Shown: positions 30,612 through 42,945 of the stretch, one piece after another
Position numbering within the stretch: position 1 is the first letter of the stretch
Layout of the letters: each line of letters opens with the position of its first letter
Assembly: GCA_963970005.1 (NCBI GenBank)
Contig: CAXAMN010008391.1
Coordinates: forward strand, 1,687 to 65,686
Reading direction: 5' to 3'
Source: Durusdinium trenchii
Taxonomy: Eukaryota; Sar; Dinophyceae; Suessiales; Symbiodiniaceae
Length of the DNA: 64,000 nucleotides
Notes under the pieces: model-generated
Told to the model about the DNA's origin: nothing
What the model saw: the letters and a program-made list of their open reading frames with translations, nothing else
The model's database searches: none
Translations under genes and position numbers: made by a program

Positions 30612-32645
30612 CTACGGACTACAGACTTTAGAGGCTGCCTCTGCTGCCTCTGCCACTTCCACTTCTGGGGCTGGTGGCTCCGGAGCTGCAGGAGGTGGAG
30701 CTGGTGTCTGCACGGGAACTACTCAGTTTCGACAGCATCGCCAATTTACAGCAACCAATGCTGCTCGAAGAGACATTTGCGGGAAGCAAAAGCTGGTTGT
30801 AAGAATCACGCCTATCAGGAAAGCAAGTTGCTCACTGAAACAAAGAAATGGAAAGAGCTTGAAAGGAACAGCCTTGAATATTTCAGTATATTTCAGCCAG
30901 TAGACCAAATCATTTGAAGCCTCATCCTTGATGGTTTCTTGTCAGCACGGGCGCGTTGGAGTTGCTGTCTACCGGGTATGCCTACCCCAGCAAACCAGGG
31001 CCTCAGTAAACCTCCTCCGCTTCTCTTCCTGGCAATACACCCCAAAGCAACGGACACTAATACCCACAGCATGGACACATCGGAACACAACACATCGTCA
31101 AGCTAGCACCAAAAATGCAAGTACAGTAGCAAATGCAAGAAGTAGGTCAGAAGGTCATGATTTGCTGACCCTACATGTATATAGTTGTTGTGGATTGTGT
31201 TCCACCTACCATACTCTCGATTGCAGCTTGAGCTTGTAAGAGTCTATGTCCCTTGAAGCAGGATGAAGCAGGTGCCTTTTTCTTTTCTGGAGCTTTTGGT
31301 GCAGGACGAACCTGAGATGATGGACTTAGGTGGAACAAGTCGTCCCAGTCGCCATTCACAAATGCACAAAATTGCCAGCAGTGTCAAGAAAGAATGCGAT
31401 TCAAAGGTCTTAAGTCCCAGACCATCGGGACACCTGACAATAGGATCCAAAACGGCAAATTTATACCAAGCAATGCACAGAAAATCGATGTTTCCTTGTA
31501 CACTCAAGATACTCAAGGCTCATTCCATGCAAAAGACAGGCTTTGAACCCGTCCTGGTAGCGGGTATGGCATAGTGGGAGCTCCATGCATCCCCAGTGGG
31601 CCGACCTGAGCATTGAAAACCGGGTGGTTCAATCACAAACAATAAAACAAGCAAACCGTATGAAGACTCACAACATCTCACAACTACGACTGTCATCACT
31701 GTGGTTGCTGTGATCCCGACCCCGCTGATGAGAGGTGCACCAATGAGGCCACCAGGCATCATCATCATTCCGGGCCTCGTTGGCTTCACCCCGACATGCG
31801 GCGCATGGAAACAGGCAGAAACGCCCAAAGAAAGCGGGTCGAACCGGGTCGGACAGCCAGGCTTGAGCTCCCGGCATCATCGGATACCTTGTTGGCTGGT
31901 CTGATAAGTTGATCAAAATTGCTCCAAATGCAGTGCCAGCCTCATCATGCTCATCATGGGTGCCAACATGGTCTGGCTCATCATGCTGTAGGAGTCTGGG
32001 TATTCTGCATGATCCTGGAAACAACTTTTCGATACTTTTCGTGCAAAGCGATAAACTGACAACTGTATACAACTGTTACGGGCTACCCGGTATCTCATCT
32101 CTCTCTCTCCCTCTCTTTCTCTCTCTCTCTCTCTGTCTCGATGCTCCTGAGGTTTGTCCAGATCTTTCCAAAGCAGCATCTTTTGAGATCTTTTGCGGTG
32201 GTTGTGTGTAGATCATCTCTAGTTCCAGTTGAAAGATCCGGTCCAAGATCTCGATCAATGCTAACATGGTCCTTCTTCCTTTTCTTTTTATCTTTCTTCT
32301 TTTCCTTTAGCCTTTCCTGCAAGCCACTCGACATGATCTGGTTTGGCTCATACCCCAGTGACGCAACATCTCCTACGAACGTCCGGCAGTAGTGTGCCGC
32401 ATATGAGTCGAACGATCGACAGGATGACGTCCAGTTGAACGAGTTTTTCAGATTCATCCAGCATAAGCCTCTTCAAGGTGATGGCCTCCAACCTAAAATT
32501 TGAATAGCTTCTTGATGCTTCTTGTGACTAGTAGCGTCCCTTGTTCCTAGCGATGGTCTTCAACATAGCCTCTTCAAGGCCCATCGCCTCTTTGGCTTCG
32601 ACCTCTTTGGCCTTGGATGACTTCACCTTCACTTCCACCTACGAC
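30612..32645 (-). CDS. Pro/Ala/Lys-rich multi-exon protein, unidentified
   Basis: Minus-strand blocks: 32545-32645 (VKSSKAKEVEAKEAMGLEE), 32385-32475 (LDESEKLVQLDVILSIVRL), about 32225-32360 (SSGLQERLKEKKKDKKKRKK), about 31870-32010 (Met-rich, or an acidic His/Asp frame), 31670-31800 (MMMMPGGLIGAPLI-type), 31215-31360 (DWDDLFHLSPSSQVRPAPK) and a last exon 30612-30708 (TPAPPPAAPEPPAPEVEV) with stop TAG at 30612-30614. Composition (Lys blocks, Pro/Ala/Glu tail, Met/Gly stretch) suggests a disordered nuclear or RNA-associated protein, but no domain is recognised. Reading frames between blocks are not proven; some may belong to separate genes. Confidence 0.45.
32098..32137. repeat. (CT)n tract
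   Basis: Near-pure CTCTCT run. On the minus strand it gives an Arg-Glu repeat that is not called as coding. Confidence 0.9.
32478..32560 (-). repeat. 21-bp family unit plus ACTAGTAGC fragments
   Basis: GATGGCCTCCAACCTAAAATT followed by AGCTTCTTGATGCTTCTTG, ACTAGTAGCGTCCCTTGTTCC and a GATGG remnant. This is a mixed copy of both small repeat families in the reverse sense. Confidence 0.65.
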
Positions 32646-33619
32646 AGGTTGAGTGCCCGGGACTCTATAAACGACCACGCAGTACTTGACAGACACCAAA
32701 CCTAAAGCGGAAGCCATGATGAAATTGTGGTCTCTTCTGTTCAGTTCATCTGGACACTGTCATTCAACATCATTCCAATGTCAAACAATGTCACCCCACA
32801 CGCCTTGGCTTCCTTTTCACAAGCACCCTGAAAGTCAAAAGTCTCTGCTGTATGTATCTGGAAATCAAAGATCAAGAGCAAACCAAATGAAATCTTTCAG
32901 GTCTGGACTTCACTACTCACATCCCATTACTAGGATACACAATGCACACGATGCATGGAAGTGCGTGCCGCTTGCGACCGAGACCCAGCTACGCTACGTG
33001 CGTTTCATGTACAGTAGGTTAAATGCATCGTCATTTGGCTCTTGGGTCTCCCAGTCTCGCCCATTAGAATCATTGGATCTATGCAACTTGATGCCTTTCT
33101 AGAAGTGCCTTGTCGTAGTGTCATAGCCGCTCACCCTTGTTTAAAAAAGTACAGGCCAAGACAGCACCGAAGGCTGCGAACCCGGTTTTGGCGCCAAGAT
33201 TTGCTTGCCTAATATCGACAAACAATGTTTACTTTCGCTGTCGTGCATTTGCAATGCACCTTTTGAAGAATCTTGGTAAGCATCGGTGGAACCAGCCAGC
33301 CTCAAACCCTATCAGAAATCAAAGCTGTTGTTCAGCTACCTCACTAAAATCAAAGGCAATGTTTGAGATCCTAGCGAAGACTTGAACACGTGACTATGCA
33401 TGGAAGCGATGCATGTCCCCTGAAACCTGTTTTGACTGTGATCACGAGATGAATTCAAGGACCTAGCCTAGCGAACTCAATCTCTAGATACAAGTGTCAA
33501 TGCTTCAACTTAAGCCTGACTTTTCAGCTGAACTCAGCAGTTTTCGACTGCCCAATGCAGCTTGAGAAGGGAATAGACGAATAAGACAAAGTTGGACTAA
33601 AAAAAAATATATATATAAG
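32646..33619. other. no supported gene
   Basis: Open frames on the plus strand (32686-33102, 138 codons; 33137-33385) have no recognised motif or convincing splice sites. No repeat longer than a few units. An A/TA-rich stretch starts at 33600. Confidence 0.4.
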
Positions 33620-33725
33620 ATAAGTTTCCCTTAAAAAATCTAGGAACCAAATCATTAGTGCAAGCGTGAGCTATCCTGCGTCCATACTAGTAGCCTAAGT
33701 AAGCTACTAGCCGCCTAACCCCACT
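33620..33725 (+). repeat. dispersed ~110-bp repeat, copy 2
   Basis: AAGTTTCCC, ATCTAGGAACCAAATCATTAG, GCGTGAGCTATCCTGCGTCC, CTAGTAGCC..GTAAGCTACTAGCC, CCTAACCCC. Closest to copy 1 (4868-5000, opposite sense). Confidence 0.8.
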
Positions 33726-35165
33726 GGCAAAAAATAATAGCATATCTTATGTTTGCCTTCTTCTTCTTCTCCCGTGGCCCATCAGCCTGGCCAAGTCGGA
33801 GTTTCAAGAGCTCCAAGGGAATGTGACATGAGCATCCAACGCTGGAGTCAGGTCGAGACTCTTCTGCTGCATATTTGGCTGTCCTTTTTGTGGGGCATGC
33901 TCAGAAGATAGCCATGCCAGGGACTTCTAACATAAATGGTAAAGAGGAGATGACTGGACTCGGCTGTCGCCACCAACCAACGACTGCAAGAAGATTGTAC
34001 TTTACAGATGCAGTTACCAGTTCTTCATGTTTGTAAACGTCTCAGGGCAACAGCCGCAAAGAATGGGGGCCAGCACTTGCCAAATGGCCGGCCACCAATG
34101 ATTCAAAGGCTGAGGCTAAGGCAGCAAAGGGATCCACGCAAGCGCACAAAAGCTTATCAAACCAAAAGTCTGGGTCAAAGCCAGTTCCAAAATGGACACT
34201 GTGGCAGAACAAAATCCATTGTTGCGACCTGACAATGTGTGGCGTGTTTGTGCGCAATGTGGTCTTGTGTGGTGTGGAGGTATCTGTGGTGGTACAATGT
34301 GGTGATTTGTAGAGTTGCGATGATTGACGTTCTTGTTTTTAACACAGTAACAATCAGTAACACATGTTGCGGTGGCTGTGAGGTGAAGCATGATGTTCTC
34401 TTGCAATTTCAGTGGATCGTATGTTATTATTGGCAACATGTGCATTCTTGAGATGCGCTTGGTCATTTGGAATAGTTGCAGTAGCCTTCGCGATTTGCCC
34501 CTGTCTTCCCATTTTTCTTGTCATCCTTGCTGAGTTTGGGCAGGGTGTGGTGATTTGTCTGTGCTGAGTTTGGAGATGTCTAACAGATTCTCAGTGTGGT
34601 GATGCGATGTTTTTCTGTTTGTCTAGTCTATGTAAGGTATTATCTAGCCTCTGTTGAAGTTATATATATATACACACTTATACTAATTACTAATACACCT
34701 TACCTTACCTTGGATATTTCATGATATTTCATATCTGAGGCTGAGCCTTCCTTATTCCTTATCTTCCTTGACAAAACGTCCGTGCTGGTTGAAAAGGACT
34801 CAAGCGTGAAAATGAGTGAGTAGTGAGTACTCTTCCAGGGTCCTGGTCATCAAACCTCTTCAAAGGCTATACCCAAGCCAAACAAAAGAATCTTCTGCGA
34901 GGATCCCTAGAAATTCTCTATATAGAGATTAGTAGATTTCTGGATTTTATCAATTCTTGTTCCTGGTCGTCCCGCTGCCTTTGCAGGCAAGACTTGGAGG
35001 ACTCCTCCGATTTTTGGAGGCTCTCTGGAAGCATCTTAGGTAACGATCAGCATGAACAAGAGTCCGGAACAAGTACAAGAATACAAGAACAAACATGAAT
35101 TGGCCAACAGTTGGCTAAACCAAGTCACTTGACAGCTTCCTTTTCCTGCGGCGTTCGATCCTTCT
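33690..35165 (-). CDS. charged protein of several small exons, unidentified
   Basis: Minus-strand blocks: 35115-35165 (GSRKKDRTPQEKEAVK), 34935-35045 (LPKMLPESLQKSEESSK, then LQRQRDDQEQELIKSR), 34045-34230 (HFGTGFDPDFWFDK, followed by an Ala-rich stretch) and about 33740-33880 (CHIPLELLKLRLGQADG, then REKKKK). The last frame would end at a TAG inside the dispersed repeat (about 33715). Charged, partly coiled-coil composition; no domain recognised. Exon phases are not established and the 34.0-kb block may be non-coding. Confidence 0.4.
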
Positions 35166-36239
35166 TTCGGGATCCCACGTGAAGCAGCGATTGAGCTCAT
35201 GTCACCAGCCAGGTTGTGGTCACCTGCCAAGCAAACGGTGACCCACACATGTCAAACACACGGTGTCAAACTCCGAACATCATAGGTGCTTTGGATTGTT
35301 ATATTTGTTGCAGTTGTCTTGGAACTGTGGGGTTTGGATCTTGCAACGAACAGAACCGAACCAAAAAAAATAAACGCTGCACGCAGTCGAACCAAGGGTT
35401 GCTCACATCAATTGACCGTGGCATCTGAAGCATCCCCATGATCACATGGTTGGTCCCACACGTCCCCAGCCTCGGTGTCATGAATGGAATAGGCAGCAGA
35501 AAGCAAGAGGCGGTCGTTGGGCCGAAAGCGTCTTACCTCAAAGCGTGCAAACTGCAAAGAGTTCGAGGATCACTTCAACACTTCCATGGACTATTTTGGG
35601 CGTTGAAAGGGGAACGGCTGCTACAGCCCATCGTACCTATCCGGTTCTAAGATACGGGACATGCAAACAAGTCGTGCTGTTCGAGATGGATGGCACATGG
35701 ATGGCCCATTCTCCTTGATCCTCGTTCACTATTCCTGGCTCTTCCAATTCTCCGAGGCTCGGCTAGCCAGGAGCCGTGAAAGGACTGGAGGGAGATGCGA
35801 CGCCCTCGACTTTCGTGATCTGAATGTGAAAGGACTGAAAACTCCTCCACGAAACTCATTTAACGCATGCGGAAGCCATCTGCAAGGTTTCAGTCAACCT
35901 TTGGTCCCAAGGGCAGAATTGCCCTTAGAGGCACCGGAAACACGAAATCTAGCAATGTGCTAGCGTGTGGCTACAAGGTTTGCTCAAAGTGCAGCTTCTC
36001 CTCCCAGGCTGACCTGTCATTTGACTGGACCACTTCCTCAGCGCATCTTGAAGCGTCTCAACAAATACGCAACACAGGTCAAACCCGAAGTGTCGGAAAA
36101 AGTTAAGTATTTTTGGAACCCTGGTGTGAGAATTGACGCAGGCCCGCCGAACATTCCAAGTGTGACTTCGGTTCTCTAAAATGAGAATAGTGACGTGTGA
36201 CTTCTCTCATCGCACTCTGACTGCGATCCTCAAAATTTG
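35166..36239. other. unresolved stretch
   Basis: A plus-strand open frame at 35967-36179 (LPQRILKRLNKYATQVKPEV) and a minus-strand frame over the same bases (VETLQDALRKWSSQM) both look coding, so neither is called. Either a 3' exon of the glucanase gene (minus) or an isolated plus-strand exon. The rest shows nothing recognisable. Confidence 0.35.
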
Positions 36240-39200
36240 CCAAGCTTCTCCCTCCCGGGTGACGCTAAGCCAGGTGCCAAAGGCTGCAGACCTCAAGGCC
36301 AGTTTCTGTCTGCCTTGCACGCGATAGGTATATGGCACCCACTCTTCCCACCAAGAGTGCTCAGGTGCATCAGCCTCCACAGCTCCTGAATGACTGAATC
36401 TCAACCAAGAAGTCTTGCATTTGATCTGCGTACGATACATGTAATCTGTATAGCTAAGATGTGTTTGAGCAAAACTTCCCGCCTCAAAGCCACATGTGCT
36501 GGACCTTTTCCCATCAGCACTAAGCTGGTTCATGTCGATGCAACTGACTAATCGTATACGAACAAGTTTGGATTCAAAGTGAAAGACAGTGCAGTGAAGT
36601 TCCTAAGAGCCTGCCATTCTAAGCATTCTAATATGTTCATCATCCTCCCTTTCCCCGTCCCAAGATCTCTACACTTCTTCTCCTTTCTCAGTGGCCCGCA
36701 GCCACGTGCCAAAGGCGGCCGCACGGAAGCCCACCATGGGACCCTCAAGAAAAGCACCATCCGACTCTGCCCAAAGGCTCCGCCAGTTGAGGCCCAATTC
36801 CTGCCACTGACGTTGTAAACCTGCAATCTTCGAGACTGAAACTGATGACATCTCTTCCACATGCAACCAATGTTAGGTCCTAGAACAATCAAATTCAGCC
36901 GGCGTAATAGCGCTTTTGGCATCCAATCACATATAAATAGAGTTTTTACGACTTTTTCTGACAAATTACCCATCACCACCGAATTGCTTGATCAACTAAC
37001 ATGTGTTGGACCGTCATGCCACTTGCTTCGAGGTGCTCCATGCGGTGATCCGATTGTCATAGGACCAAAGCATCGAACCACCACACGCGAAGTCCATCTG
37101 CTCCACAAGCCATGCTGCAAAGTCTTTGGTTTCGCTGGCCTTCAGCGAGGGTCCCGCCAAGGAGAACTCGCCCACGAAGACGCGGTCGCGGCCTGAACTT
37201 CACAAGACGGAGGTCCAGATTGAGAAGCGGTCGTGCTTATGGCGAACTCGCTTAATGAACGGAGAGATATTTGCCAGGCGTAAATGGACTTCCAATTCAA
37301 TTCTGATGGAGATGCTTGACTCTCGAGACAAGTCAAAGAAAACTGGTCAGGTTGTCAATAAAGTGGTTGTTAGGAACAATCGTCAGCACACGTTCAGCCC
37401 GACCCAGTCCTTGTGCACGTGCAAATTGTCGCAATTGCTGTAAATCCCAGGAATAGGCTTGCCTTAACTTGATAAATTGACGACAATTAAGCTAGGACAT
37501 CCGAACTTTTGCTACCAGCAGCCAATACTTAGTTGACAATCCTGTGACCTGCATTAAGAGAGATGCACACAAACATGTCCCTGCAGTCAAGATGCTTTGC
37601 CTGTTCCAAACCATTGTTCTCCGAAGTCCATTTCTCGCCAGGTGCCGGAAAATGGTAGAGGTGGGTATCCCAGCATACCTGGTTGCTGGCTAGTGCGCTA
37701 CCATGATATGCAAGACTTTTGCTCGAGCAAGCTGTTAGGGAAGGTCTGACTGACTTCAAACCAGGAGACATCTTGGTGATGCTGACTATTGAATTCTGTG
37801 CTGAACTTCAGCAGTACAGTAATTATTTATTCAGTGCCAGCCACTATATATCTGGTCAAAAAGTACAACTTAACAGAGGCAGCCCAGCGAAGCACTACCA
37901 AGGCTCTTTTCACAAGGAGCTGTTCTTCCATATCTAGCCCTTGCGAACATCCACATGTTGTTTTCAGATGCTTGATCAAAAGTATCATTTCACTGGGTTG
38001 AGCCTCGGCAGGTGTCCATGCCAAGATGCTCTTCCATAGGTGGACTCAGGAAATGCATCATCATCCCACTTTAACATCTCATAGGTCCACTCGAAGAGAA
38101 CGATGGGCACGCTGCTATCCAGAAATTCCCGTGCTGCCAGGATGGCTTGTTGATAGTAGGATTGCAAATATGCGTGTCCCTCATCTGTATGAAGGTGCGG
38201 CTCGCTAATCACTTGGATCCCAAACAAATTCCTCTTACCTCAGGGAGCAGCATGCTGACCAATTGCAAGGTTGGCTCAAGCCCTGCAACTTTGTATCAAA
38301 ACCAACATGTACTATAACCATAGGATGCAGTGAGTGGTGGAACGTGCAACGTACATGAATGGATCCCATAGCGAAGTGCAGCAAGGGTGCTCCTTCCATA
38401 CCTAGCCATTTCTCGGACGGCATTGACGGCCATGCGCAAGTTTGCCTGCGTAGTGGTAGTCGTTTTTGAGTTGTCAAACTGCCAGGTTTCGGTCGCATTT
38501 CTTCATGTTTGCAGAGCAGCTGAAACTTGTGAACATCATGCAGCACCTCATCACCTCCCACCTCATGTTACAAGATTCTATATACACCCAGCAGCAATCG
38601 CCCTTCCTATCAAAGTGCAGCCTTCGTTTATCAAAAGGTCAAGAGCAGAAGAGTCTAGTTCCAGCCCAGCAATATAACTAGACTAAAAATGCTTAGCGGG
38701 TTCACAGAGCCTGGCACTGAAAGAAACCCAAATGTCGATGATGTTCGTCCTCGTTTGACTCAATGCAAACGCCACTGTGGATTTCTCCGTTTTGGGATCC
38801 TCGCGAGTGCTCAGACTGGTGCATGCCACTTCAGGTGGGCAAAATTATTTATACTTACTTGCCATGCAATGCGGTTTATTGAACAAGGAGAGACAATCGG
38901 TACAAAGCTGCATTCTAGTCACAGTCACTACTCCAAAATGATGATGTTGCTGATGTTATTGGCATAAGCTCTGCAGCTCCACGGCCATAATTCAGGAAAG
39001 CACTGAGCAATGCGACGCACATCATCATTCTCTCAGATCAACCAAAAACGGACACTAAACTCTTAGTTTCAGTAGCATTGGCTGACAGACCCTCTAAACT
39101 TCTTGTAACAAACACACAATGTCACAATAGTGTGTTCTCAGTCCTGGCACGGCATGCAAATCAAGCAAGATTTGTATCCCGTGCCTTGCAAAGCTCACAA

Positions 39201-40224
39201 GCTTGCATGTGTAGGGAGCATGGAGAAGTCTTTCCTATGGTTGATGGAAGAAATCCTGCGCCCCTTGACACAGAATTAACTCATCCACACCAGACAAACA
39301 AGCAGCCCCTCGCCCCTATTCAATTTCATTCAATTTCTATGTGTCATGCAGGGAGGTCGTGCAGGTGGTGCCGGCAGGTGGAACCTTTGCAGGTTTTGAT
39401 GAGTCGACCATGTTAAAGAGGGAGTGCGAGGGCTTCAGGTATCATCCTCACAAAAGTGATTTCTTCCGTCAACAGTATCATGCTTGGCAATATTTCATCT
39501 GCCAGTTGGAGCTGCAACGTACGCATGGCATCATGTACACCAAATAGCGAACAAATGAAAAGGACAAACCACACAACTCTGAACATAGACTTGTCTTTGA
39601 CACAGCTCTTATCACAGGGAGTGCGTTGCAACCTGCTAACTACTGGCTGTCAATTGGTATATTATATATAAGCGTCCTTGTTGGTCAAGGAGAAGCTGAA
39701 CCCTATAGGCCATTTTGCTTGCTGAACTCCAAGGATTTTGCAAAGACACCGTTCTGCGAAGTCAAAAATTTTGTCAAAGTATTGTCTGTATTCACGGGGA
39801 GAAGCAATCCGATGAAGGTTTTTCAGCCTGTCCTTGGCTGACACAGTCGAAGTCATGCAATGGTAGACTTCGTCTATCTTCGTACTATTTTGCATTCACA
39901 ATTACATTGATAACTGTTCATTTGCAGCGCCAAACCACAGCTGGTTGATAAAGCCAAACTGTTAGGATTAGGTTGATACAACAATGATTCAATAATGCTA
40001 TTTATATACAAGGCCCCTTGCAAATCACTACGCTACACATTCTTGCAAGGCCAAGGTTCTCGGATTGGGCCCGTGGCATAGACCCCTGATACTTCCGGCC
40101 CATCATCATGGGCATACGTCACCCAGTTCCAATAGCCACAGGGTACCCGCAAGACTTCAACGCCCATTGTCTTCATCTCTGCGAAGTGATTCTCTAAGAT
40201 TGTGGCATCTAGCCATGACATCAT
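36240..40224 (-). CDS. GH5-family exo-beta-1,3-glucanase-like enzyme with C-terminal fascin-like repeats
   Basis: Minus-strand exons 5' to 3': 40035-40224 (LENHFAEMKTMGVEVLRVP, CGYWNWV; the F..m...G.n.vRiPvGYW strand of GH5); 39749-39832 after CCAAG, donor GTGTCT (NLHRIASPREYRQYFDKIF); about 38345-38400 (LRMAVNAVREMAR, donor GTATGG); about 38225-38285 (donor GTAAGAGG); 38035-38210 (VISEPHL, the NEP acid/base Glu in a SEP context, then LQSYYQQAILAAREFLD); about 37615-37695 (CWDTHLYHF, the conserved DxHxY); 37060-37195 after TTCAG (RVFVGEFSLAG, nucleophile Glu, then LWSYD). Downstream blocks 36680-36830 (VGFRAAAFGTWLRATEKG) and 36250-36400 (LALRSAAFGTWLSVTREG) are fascin-like beta-trefoil repeats. 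It would cleave beta-1,3/1,4-glucans of reserve or wall. The LDLHG strand between 39.7 and 38.4 kb was not located, so the gene may be incompletely read or defective. Confidence 0.75.
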
Positions 40225-41204
40225 CCTCCAAAATCAAAAGCCATGAAAAGGTACAGGGTAATAGTAAAGGCTAAGGAAGGGTCCAAAGTTGACATCGTCA
40301 AAACTCAAGGCACATAGGTAACGCAGTGGTTGCAAAGATGCGAACAATTGATGCAGTTGTTGTAGTCTCCATGTGCCAGAGCAATGGAATGTCGTTTGGT
40401 TCCAGCTATTGAGAGAAATTGACAAGATTGAAAACATCTACAATCGCAAGTTCATCCCATACGATCACATGATCAGGTTACAATAATCCCATGCAAACCA
40501 AAGATTCAGTACATGGAACAATGCATCACAATCTCTCTCTCCTCTTCCACTCCAAAACCCACACGTTTCGGCAAAAAAAATCCCTAGGCCCTAGACGTTC
40601 CCCAGACTTTGCGACCGCTGTTGGACAGTCCTCTGTTTGGCTTCTGGTCCTTTTAAGTCCCACAAGGCCGCTCGTCGTGCGCTTCGGCGGACGGGCTGGA
40701 AGAAATTGTAGGGATGCCTGGCCGGAGGGGCCGCGGAGATCTTCTCCACATGTAAGAATGGTCCTAGTAGCGATGCCAGGAACCCCTAGTAGGGGTCCTT
40801 GGTCCATGCATCTTCATTCTCTCTCAACTCATGGGAACTATAATCACCTACTGATGCCAGGTTTTTTATGGGTTGGAGGAGATACCATGAATGAAAGGAC
40901 CAAATGCAACATGATATAACAAACTCAATTAATTGTCATGGTTTGTTCCTGTCACGTCACAATGAATGTTTTCATTTGTCAAATCAGTGTTGTTAAAATC
41001 TCCATTCTGGCGCCTCATCCAATCTTCTGGAATGAAGCGATTTCCATAGTTCACCCCATGCCATTTTCTGCACGGAGCCTGGAATCTGGAATGCACTAGC
41101 TGTTCAGCTCAAACAATCAATTCACACCAAATGTAGAGTTTTGAAAAAATACTATTATCCCGGCAAGAGACCCCAAACAGTGGATAAGCAGAAAGTCTAG
41201 GGAA
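40225..41204. other. intergenic, no supported gene
   Basis: Open frames at 40491-40919 (plus) and 40526-40807 (minus) overlap each other and have no motif. A short CTAGTAGCGATGCCAGGAAC / CCCCTAGTAGGGG fragment at 40764-40800 belongs to the ACTAGTAGC family. Confidence 0.4.
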
Positions 41205-41404
41205 GGTGAGTGTAAGTGTCAGTGTGGGTGTGTGAGTGAGAGTGTGTGATTGTAGTGAGTGAGTGAGTGAGTGAGTGAGTGAGTGAGTGAGTGAGTGAGT
41301 GAGTGAGTGAGTGAGTGGGTGCGTGCGTGCGTGCGTGCCTGCGTGCGTGCGTGCGTGAGTGAGTGAGTGAGTGAGTGACAGTGAGTGAGTGAGAGTGAGT
41401 GAGC

Positions 41405-41443
<39 letters not shown>

Positions 41444-41755
41444 TGTGAGAGTGAGAGTGGGAGTGAGAGTGGGAGTGAGAGTGAGAGTGAGAGTGAGTGA
41501 AAGTGAAAGTGAAAGTGAAAGTGAGTGTGAGAGAAAGGTGAGAGTGAGGGTGAGTGTGAGTGAGAGTGAGTGATTGTGAGTGCGAGTGAGAGTGTGTGTG
41601 AGTGAGAGTGAGTGTGAGAGTGAGTGTGAACGTGAGTGTGAGTGAGTGTGAGTGCGAGTGTGAGAGAATGAGAGAGTGAGAGAGTGAAAGGGTGAGAGTG
41701 AGAGAGTGTGAGCGTGTGTGCGTGTGAGTGTGAGTGAGAGCGAGGTGAGCATCTG
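41205..41755. repeat. (GTGAGT)/(GAGAGT)/(CGTG) low-complexity satellite
   Basis: A purine/G-rich run built from GTGAGT, GAGAGTGA and a (GTGC)n core near 41320-41355. On the minus strand all three frames stay open (His-Ser, Ser-Leu-Thr repeats), giving ORFs up to 273 codons that are not genes. It abuts the 42-bp repeat array at 41764. Confidence 0.95.
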
Positions 41756-41763
41756 ACAGCACA

Positions 41764-42140
41764 AAGTGCTGCGCCTGCCACGAAATCTGCACTTCGAGGT
41801 TCACAAAGCGCTGTACCTGCCACGAAATCTGCACTTCGAGGTTCACAAAGTGCTGTGCTTGCCACGAAATCTGCACATTGAGGTTCACAAAGTGCTGTGC
41901 CTGCCACGAAATCTGCACTTCGAGGTTCACAAAGTGCTATGCCTGCCACGAAATCTGCACTTGGAAACGAGCCTACGATTCACTGCACCTGTCACGAAAT
42001 CAGAGCACCTCGACGATCACCACCATGTCCAAAGTGCTGCACCTGCCACGAGATCTGCACTTCGAAGTAAAGCCGCTCCGACCCCTTGCACCTGTCACGA
42101 AAAGTCGACATTGGACCAGGTTTCCCCTGCGCCTGCCACG
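41764..42140. repeat. 42-bp repeat array, short locus
   Basis: Five good units of CTGTGCCTGCCACGAAATCT-type sequence followed by GCACTTCGAGGTTCACAAAG, decaying into scattered CTGCCACGA fragments to about 42140. Same unit and orientation as the 50.5-52.6-kb array. Confidence 0.9.
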
Positions 42141-42749
42141 AAAAGTGACCACCATGATGTGCGAAAATGCGCGCGGCACCACAACGAGAGCGCAGTCGCT
42201 AGAAGCACCCGCCGCGCCCACGCAGATTTCGCGAGCCTGCGCAGTCGAAATGGACTTGATTCGAGGATTTCGAGAGGCATGAATCTACTGTAAATAGCAG
42301 CGAATTAGCCGGAAAGGCCCGCGCGGCACAGCGATCTAAGCACAGCTGCTTTTCACCTACCGTAAAAACCCCTAAGTGTGTCCACACTGTTTGTAATATT
42401 TGTATATATATATAATTATATATATATATATGTTTTTGACCATGGCTTATTTATGACCCAACAACAGGAGGCCTACAGGCTTCTTCAAACCAAATACTTT
42501 GCGTGTCATGTGATTTCATTCTGCAAGTATGCAGTCAATTAAACTATTAGTGGCACGGCAATTCGGAAGGAATCAATCTTTTCCCAAACAAGGGACTTTC
42601 CAAAACGACTTCGTTACTCTCAGTCCGAGCATTGGCTGCGATCTTGGAATAAGTATCCTGCCTGTAGCCTTGGCCTTATCCAAAAAGAATGAGGACGATT
42701 GAAGTCTGATCCAAGTTGGCCAAGAGGCTTTCTCCGAATTCAGCCAGTG
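42141..42749. other. no supported gene
   Basis: Contains a TA-rich run at 42401-42431 and otherwise mixed sequence. The GC-rich stretch at 42140-42260 keeps open frames on both strands without motif. Confidence 0.4.
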
Positions 42750-42945
42750 CTTTTGAGGCTCGGCCTCACGAGAACGAGCTTCCAGCGCCAGCAAAGCTAT
42801 GGCCATGCGGCGCTCGTGATCCGGCCGTGCCTCAGCCAATCGCAGCGTTCATCTGGACTCTTATTGTATTGGCTCAAAACTGAATACTCCGCCAAACTTG
42901 GCCACTCTACAAGCCTGAAGATTTTGCTTGCGCAGCAAAGCGACT
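42750..42945 (-). CDS. isolated coiled-coil-like exon(s), unidentified
   Basis: Minus-strand blocks 42860-42945 (VALLRKQNLQACRVAKFGG) and 42750-42850 (AEARPDHERRMAIALLALEA). Charged, heptad-like, with AG|G at the internal boundary. They resemble fragments of a coiled-coil gene like the one at 11.6-19.4 kb. No domain recognised and no start or stop assigned. Confidence 0.4.

Noticed and set aside
32095-32267. Arg-Glu repeat protein across the CT tract
   Set aside because: Low-complexity translation of (CT)n; the Lys-rich block further upstream on the minus strand is the more likely exon.
38268-38279. Second possible spliced-leader fragment (TTGGCTCAAG)
   Set aside because: Only 10 nt match; about 0.1 expected by chance, and it lies at a probable exon boundary of the glucanase gene.
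41109-41949. Minus-strand ORFs up to 273 codons, His/Ser/Thr/Leu repeats
   Set aside because: Generated by the GTGAGT satellite and the adjoining 42-bp array; all three frames are open together.
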